From: Streptomyces cellulosae
GTDB lineage: Bacteria > Actinomycetota > Actinomycetes > Streptomycetales > Streptomycetaceae
NCBI GenBank assembly: GCA_014655195.1
Contig: BNBH01000019.1
Location: 101,274-165,273, forward strand
Reading direction: 5' to 3'
Length of the DNA: 64,000 nucleotides
In this document: piece by piece, positions 62,169-64,000 of the stretch
Layout: every line of letters starts with the position of its first letter
Numbering within the stretch: position 1 is the first letter of the stretch
The notes under the pieces: model-generated
What the model saw: the letters and a program-made list of their open reading frames with translations, nothing else
What the model was told of the DNA's origin: nothing
The model's database searches: none
Translations under genes and position numbers: made by a program

Positions 62169-62236
62169 CGACGCGACACCGGGGCCGACGCGACACCAGG
62201 GGCGAGGCGACACAGGGCCGACGCGGCAACAGGGGC
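62169..62236 (+). repeat. four imperfect 15-18-base tandem repeats
   Basis: Units of the form CGACGCGACACCAGGGGC occupy 62169-62185, 62186-62203, 62204-62218 and 62219-62236. They lie right after the phosphodiesterase stop and before the gene remnant. Confidence 0.7.
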
Positions 62237-62307
62237 GTCGCGAGCGGAGATTCGCGTGACGGACCCGAGGACCGGATCGGCGTGCCGCAGATCCGCGCGG
62301 CCGGGGC

Positions 62308-62496
62308 GGCACCGTCCTCCAGCCGGGCGTCGACCTGCTGGAGCGCGCCGACGACTTCCCGCGCGGCGCGCCGGTGCCGGTCATCACCGACGGCTGGTGC
62401 GACGTGCTGCGGGTGCGGCGCGAGCACGCCCACCTCGTTCCGCAGGGCGGAGCCCTGCCCTTCACTCCGAGGGGGCCCGTCTTCCGGGTGAGTTGA
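62308..62496 (+). pseudogene. 3' remnant of a VWA-like domain gene
   Basis: The 62 codons 62308-62493 followed by TGA encode GGTVLQPGVDLLERADD, then VITDGWCDVLRVRREHA and LPFTPRGPVFRVS. This is the C-terminal part of a VWA-like metal-site domain (GGT...P and TDG...D are the metal-ion-dependent site residues), without an N-terminus: the frame has no ATG or GTG upstream and closes at a stop at 62257. It is probably what remains of a deleted gene. The stretch from 62497 to 62598 shows nothing. Confidence 0.6.
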
Positions 62497-62598
62497 GCCG
62501 TGATGTGATCGGATGGGGCAGGGCGCCCGATGATCCGGGCGTCCGGACCGAGCACCGCCGGTCACCCGGCCGGACTTTTTTTCTGGAAAGGATGCGTC

Positions 62599-63027
62599 AT
62601 GGCAACCACGCGCTCCGCACACACCGTTTGGGAAGGCAGCCTCTTCAAGGGCAGCGGGGTCGTCGCCTTCGACTCCTCGGGCGCCATCCCCGAGCAGCCG
62701 GTCACCTGGGCCTCCCGCGCGGAGGACGCGAACGGGAAGACCAGCCCCGAGGAGCTGATCGCCGCCGCGCACTCCAGCTGCTTCTCGATGGCCCTGTCCA
62801 ACGGCCTCGACAAGGCGGGCACCCCGCCCACCCGGCTGACCACCAACGCCGAGGTCACCTTCGTGCCGGGCCAGGGCATCACCGGCATCCACCTCACCGT
62901 CGAGGGCACGGTCCCCGGCCTGGACGAGGCCGGCTTCGTCGCCGCCGCCGAGGACGCCAAGGTGAACTGCCCGGTCAGTCAGGCGCTCAAGGGCACCGAG
63001 ATCACCCTGACGGCGAAGCTCGCCTGA
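62599..63027 (+). CDS. OsmC-family peroxiredoxin
   Basis: A 142-residue OsmC/Ohr-family thiol peroxidase. The two active cysteines lie in AAHSSCFSMALS and KVNCPVSQAL, and the family N-terminus (AHTVWEGSLFKGSG) and AEVTF strand are clear. It reduces organic hydroperoxides. GGAAAGGA sits 7 bases before ATG 62599. The longer form (OsmC) is more likely than Ohr from the Cys spacing. Confidence 0.92.
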   Translation: MATTRSAHTVWEGSLFKGSGVVAFDSSGAIPEQPVTWASRAEDANGKTSPEELIAAAHSSCFSMALSNGLDKAGTPPTRLTTNAEVTFVPGQGITGIHLTVEGTVPGLDEAGFVAAAEDAKVNCPVSQALKGTEITLTAKLA

Positions 63028-63109
63028 CCCGTCCGACCCGCAGGACCACCGCAGGCCGCCCCCGCCGCCGGGGCGGCCTGCGCCGCCTCCGCCACCGGAA
63101 GCCGCCGCC

Positions 63110-63856
63110 ATGACGTCGTCACGCCCCGCCGTCTCCGCCCACCGCGGAGGCGCCGAGCACGCCGCCCCCGCCACCTGGGAGGCGTACCAGGACGCCCTCG
63201 CCTCCGGCGCCGAGTACGTCGAGTTCGACGTACGGCGCACCGCCGACGGCGTCCTCGTCGTCCACCACGACGCCCGGGTGGGCGGCACCGGACCGCTGCT
63301 GTCGACCCTCACCCGCGCCGAGCTGGACGCCCGCGCCGGACACCCGGTGCCGGTCGTCGACGACGTGATGGAGCTGATCGCGGGGAAGCTCGTCGCCCAT
63401 CTGGACCTGAAGGAGACCGGTTACGAGCGGAAGCTGCTCGACCGGGCGGTCGCCCTGCTGGGGGAGGACGGGGTCGTCGCCACCACCCTGGAGGACCGCT
63501 CCGTCGCCGCCCTCACGGCCGCCCGCCCCCGCGTGCGCACCCTGCTCTCCCTCGGCCGCGACGGCCGGGGCCTCGGGAGGCGCCGGCTGGTGCGCACCCG
63601 GATGAGCGAACTGCTGCCGCTGCGCCGCGTCCGCGCCTGCGGCGCCCACGGGGTAGCCGTGCACCAGCGGCTGGCCCGTGCCACGGTGCTGCGCGAGGCC
63701 GCGCGCGGCGGACTGTTCACGATGGTGTGGACGGTCAACGACGACGCGGAGCTGCGCGCCTTCCTCACCGACCCGCGCGTGGACGTCCTGGTCACCGACC
63801 GCCCCCGCCGTGCGGTGACGCTCCGCGACCACCCGGACGGCGCACGCGTCCGCTGA
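63110..63856 (+). CDS. glycerophosphodiester phosphodiesterase
   Basis: A 248-residue GDPD-family TIM-barrel enzyme. SAHRGGAEHAAPAT provides the first His, YVEFDVRRTADGVLVVHHD the Glu/Asp metal ligands and second catalytic His, and DLKETGY the last Glu. The C-terminal FTMVWTVNDDAELRAFL is typical. It releases glycerol-3-phosphate from deacylated phospholipids. No signal peptide, so it acts inside the cell. The ribosome site is weak. Confidence 0.88.
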   Translation: MTSSRPAVSAHRGGAEHAAPATWEAYQDALASGAEYVEFDVRRTADGVLVVHHDARVGGTGPLLSTLTRAELDARAGHPVPVVDDVMELIAGKLVAHLDLKETGYERKLLDRAVALLGEDGVVATTLEDRSVAALTAARPRVRTLLSLGRDGRGLGRRRLVRTRMSELLPLRRVRACGAHGVAVHQRLARATVLREAARGGLFTMVWTVNDDAELRAFLTDPRVDVLVTDRPRRAVTLRDHPDGARVR

Positions 63857-63873
63857 CTTCCCCCGCCCGCACG

Positions 63874-63894
63874 CTTGACAAGAGGACGCTCAAG
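63874..63894 (+). promoter_or_regulatory. HAIR-like element (HspR-type) over the dnaK promoter
   Basis: CTTGACA-N7-GCTCAAG matches the HspR-associated inverted repeat CTTGAGT-N7-ACTCAAG at 11 of 14 positions. It includes the -35 TTGACA (63875-63880); a -10 candidate TGTGCT starts 17 bases later (63898). Confidence 0.55.
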
Positions 63895-63952
63895 TTTTGT
63901 GCTGGAAGTGGTGGAAGACCGGAGAGGAGCCCTTGCGGAAGGGGGCAGAGCG

Positions 63953-64000
63953 ATGGGACGTGCCGTCGGAATCGATCTGGGAACCACGAACTCGGTGGTC
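63953..64000 (+). CDS. Hsp70/DnaK-family chaperone, 5' end only
   Basis: The last 48 bases encode MGRAVGIDLGTTNSVV, the phosphate-1 loop of the Hsp70 ATPase. GGAAGGGGGC precedes ATG 63953. The rest of the gene lies beyond the window. The second residue (Gly instead of the Ala of the main Streptomyces DnaK) may mark a paralogue, but 16 residues are too few to decide. Confidence 0.85.
   Translation, partial: MGRAVGIDLGTTNSVV

Overview
The window is high-GC DNA with Streptomyces-type features: start codons preceded by GGAGG-like sites or lying 6-8 bases after a TANNNT box (leaderless), operons joined by 4-base ATGA/GTGA overlaps, a single noticed TTA codon, and perfect GC-rich hairpins between convergent genes. 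From memory, two blocks (the ccr-meaA ethylmalonyl-CoA operon next to psd-pssA, and the gvpOAFGYZJLSK gas vesicle cluster) have the same order as in Streptomyces coelicolor, so this looks like a conserved chromosome segment and not a mobile island. I see no tRNA or rRNA gene, insertion sequence, prophage or CRISPR array.

1-16 kb: the end of a glycerate kinase, a large membrane-anchored P-loop ATPase of unknown role, phospholipid genes pssA and psd, then a minus-strand operon ccr-meaA-mcl-mch-mcd for the ethylmalonyl-CoA pathway of acetyl-CoA assimilation. A TetR regulator and a duplicated 3-hydroxybutyryl-CoA dehydrogenase lie upstream. The ccr promoter carries two matching 15-bp palindromes, one filling the -35/-10 spacer.

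16-30 kb: a HEAT-repeat protein with a TTA codon, an acetyltransferase, a secreted peptidase, a radical SAM protein with a LexA-like box, an SRPBCC protein, an MFS exporter fused to three prealbumin-like repeats, and a branched-chain amino acid type ABC transporter (livKGFMH) coupled to an alpha/beta hydrolase; then a short-chain dehydrogenase.

30-43 kb: a four-peptidase operon (M55, M20, S9, S66) suited to peptide or muropeptide breakdown, an acetyltransferase, a DUF5107 protein, a VOC protein, a small holin-like membrane protein with a SigB-like promoter, and an operon of NDH-2-like oxidoreductase, transketolase and LigD-type polymerase.

43-55 kb: the complete gas vesicle cluster, a methyltransferase, an ABC-F ATPase, and a stress group (DUF2795, CBS pair and DJ-1/PfpI genes behind a SigB-like promoter, plus a SigB/F/G-family sigma factor).

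55-64 kb: a secreted Pro-rich protein, an aminotransferase-like protein lacking the PLP lysine coupled to a metallo-beta-lactamase-fold hydrolase, a DedA protein coupled to a second such hydrolase, a degenerate resolvase-like protein, a membrane phosphodiesterase, a gene remnant behind short tandem repeats, an OsmC protein, a glycerophosphodiesterase, and the start of an Hsp70 gene with a HspR-type (HAIR) element.
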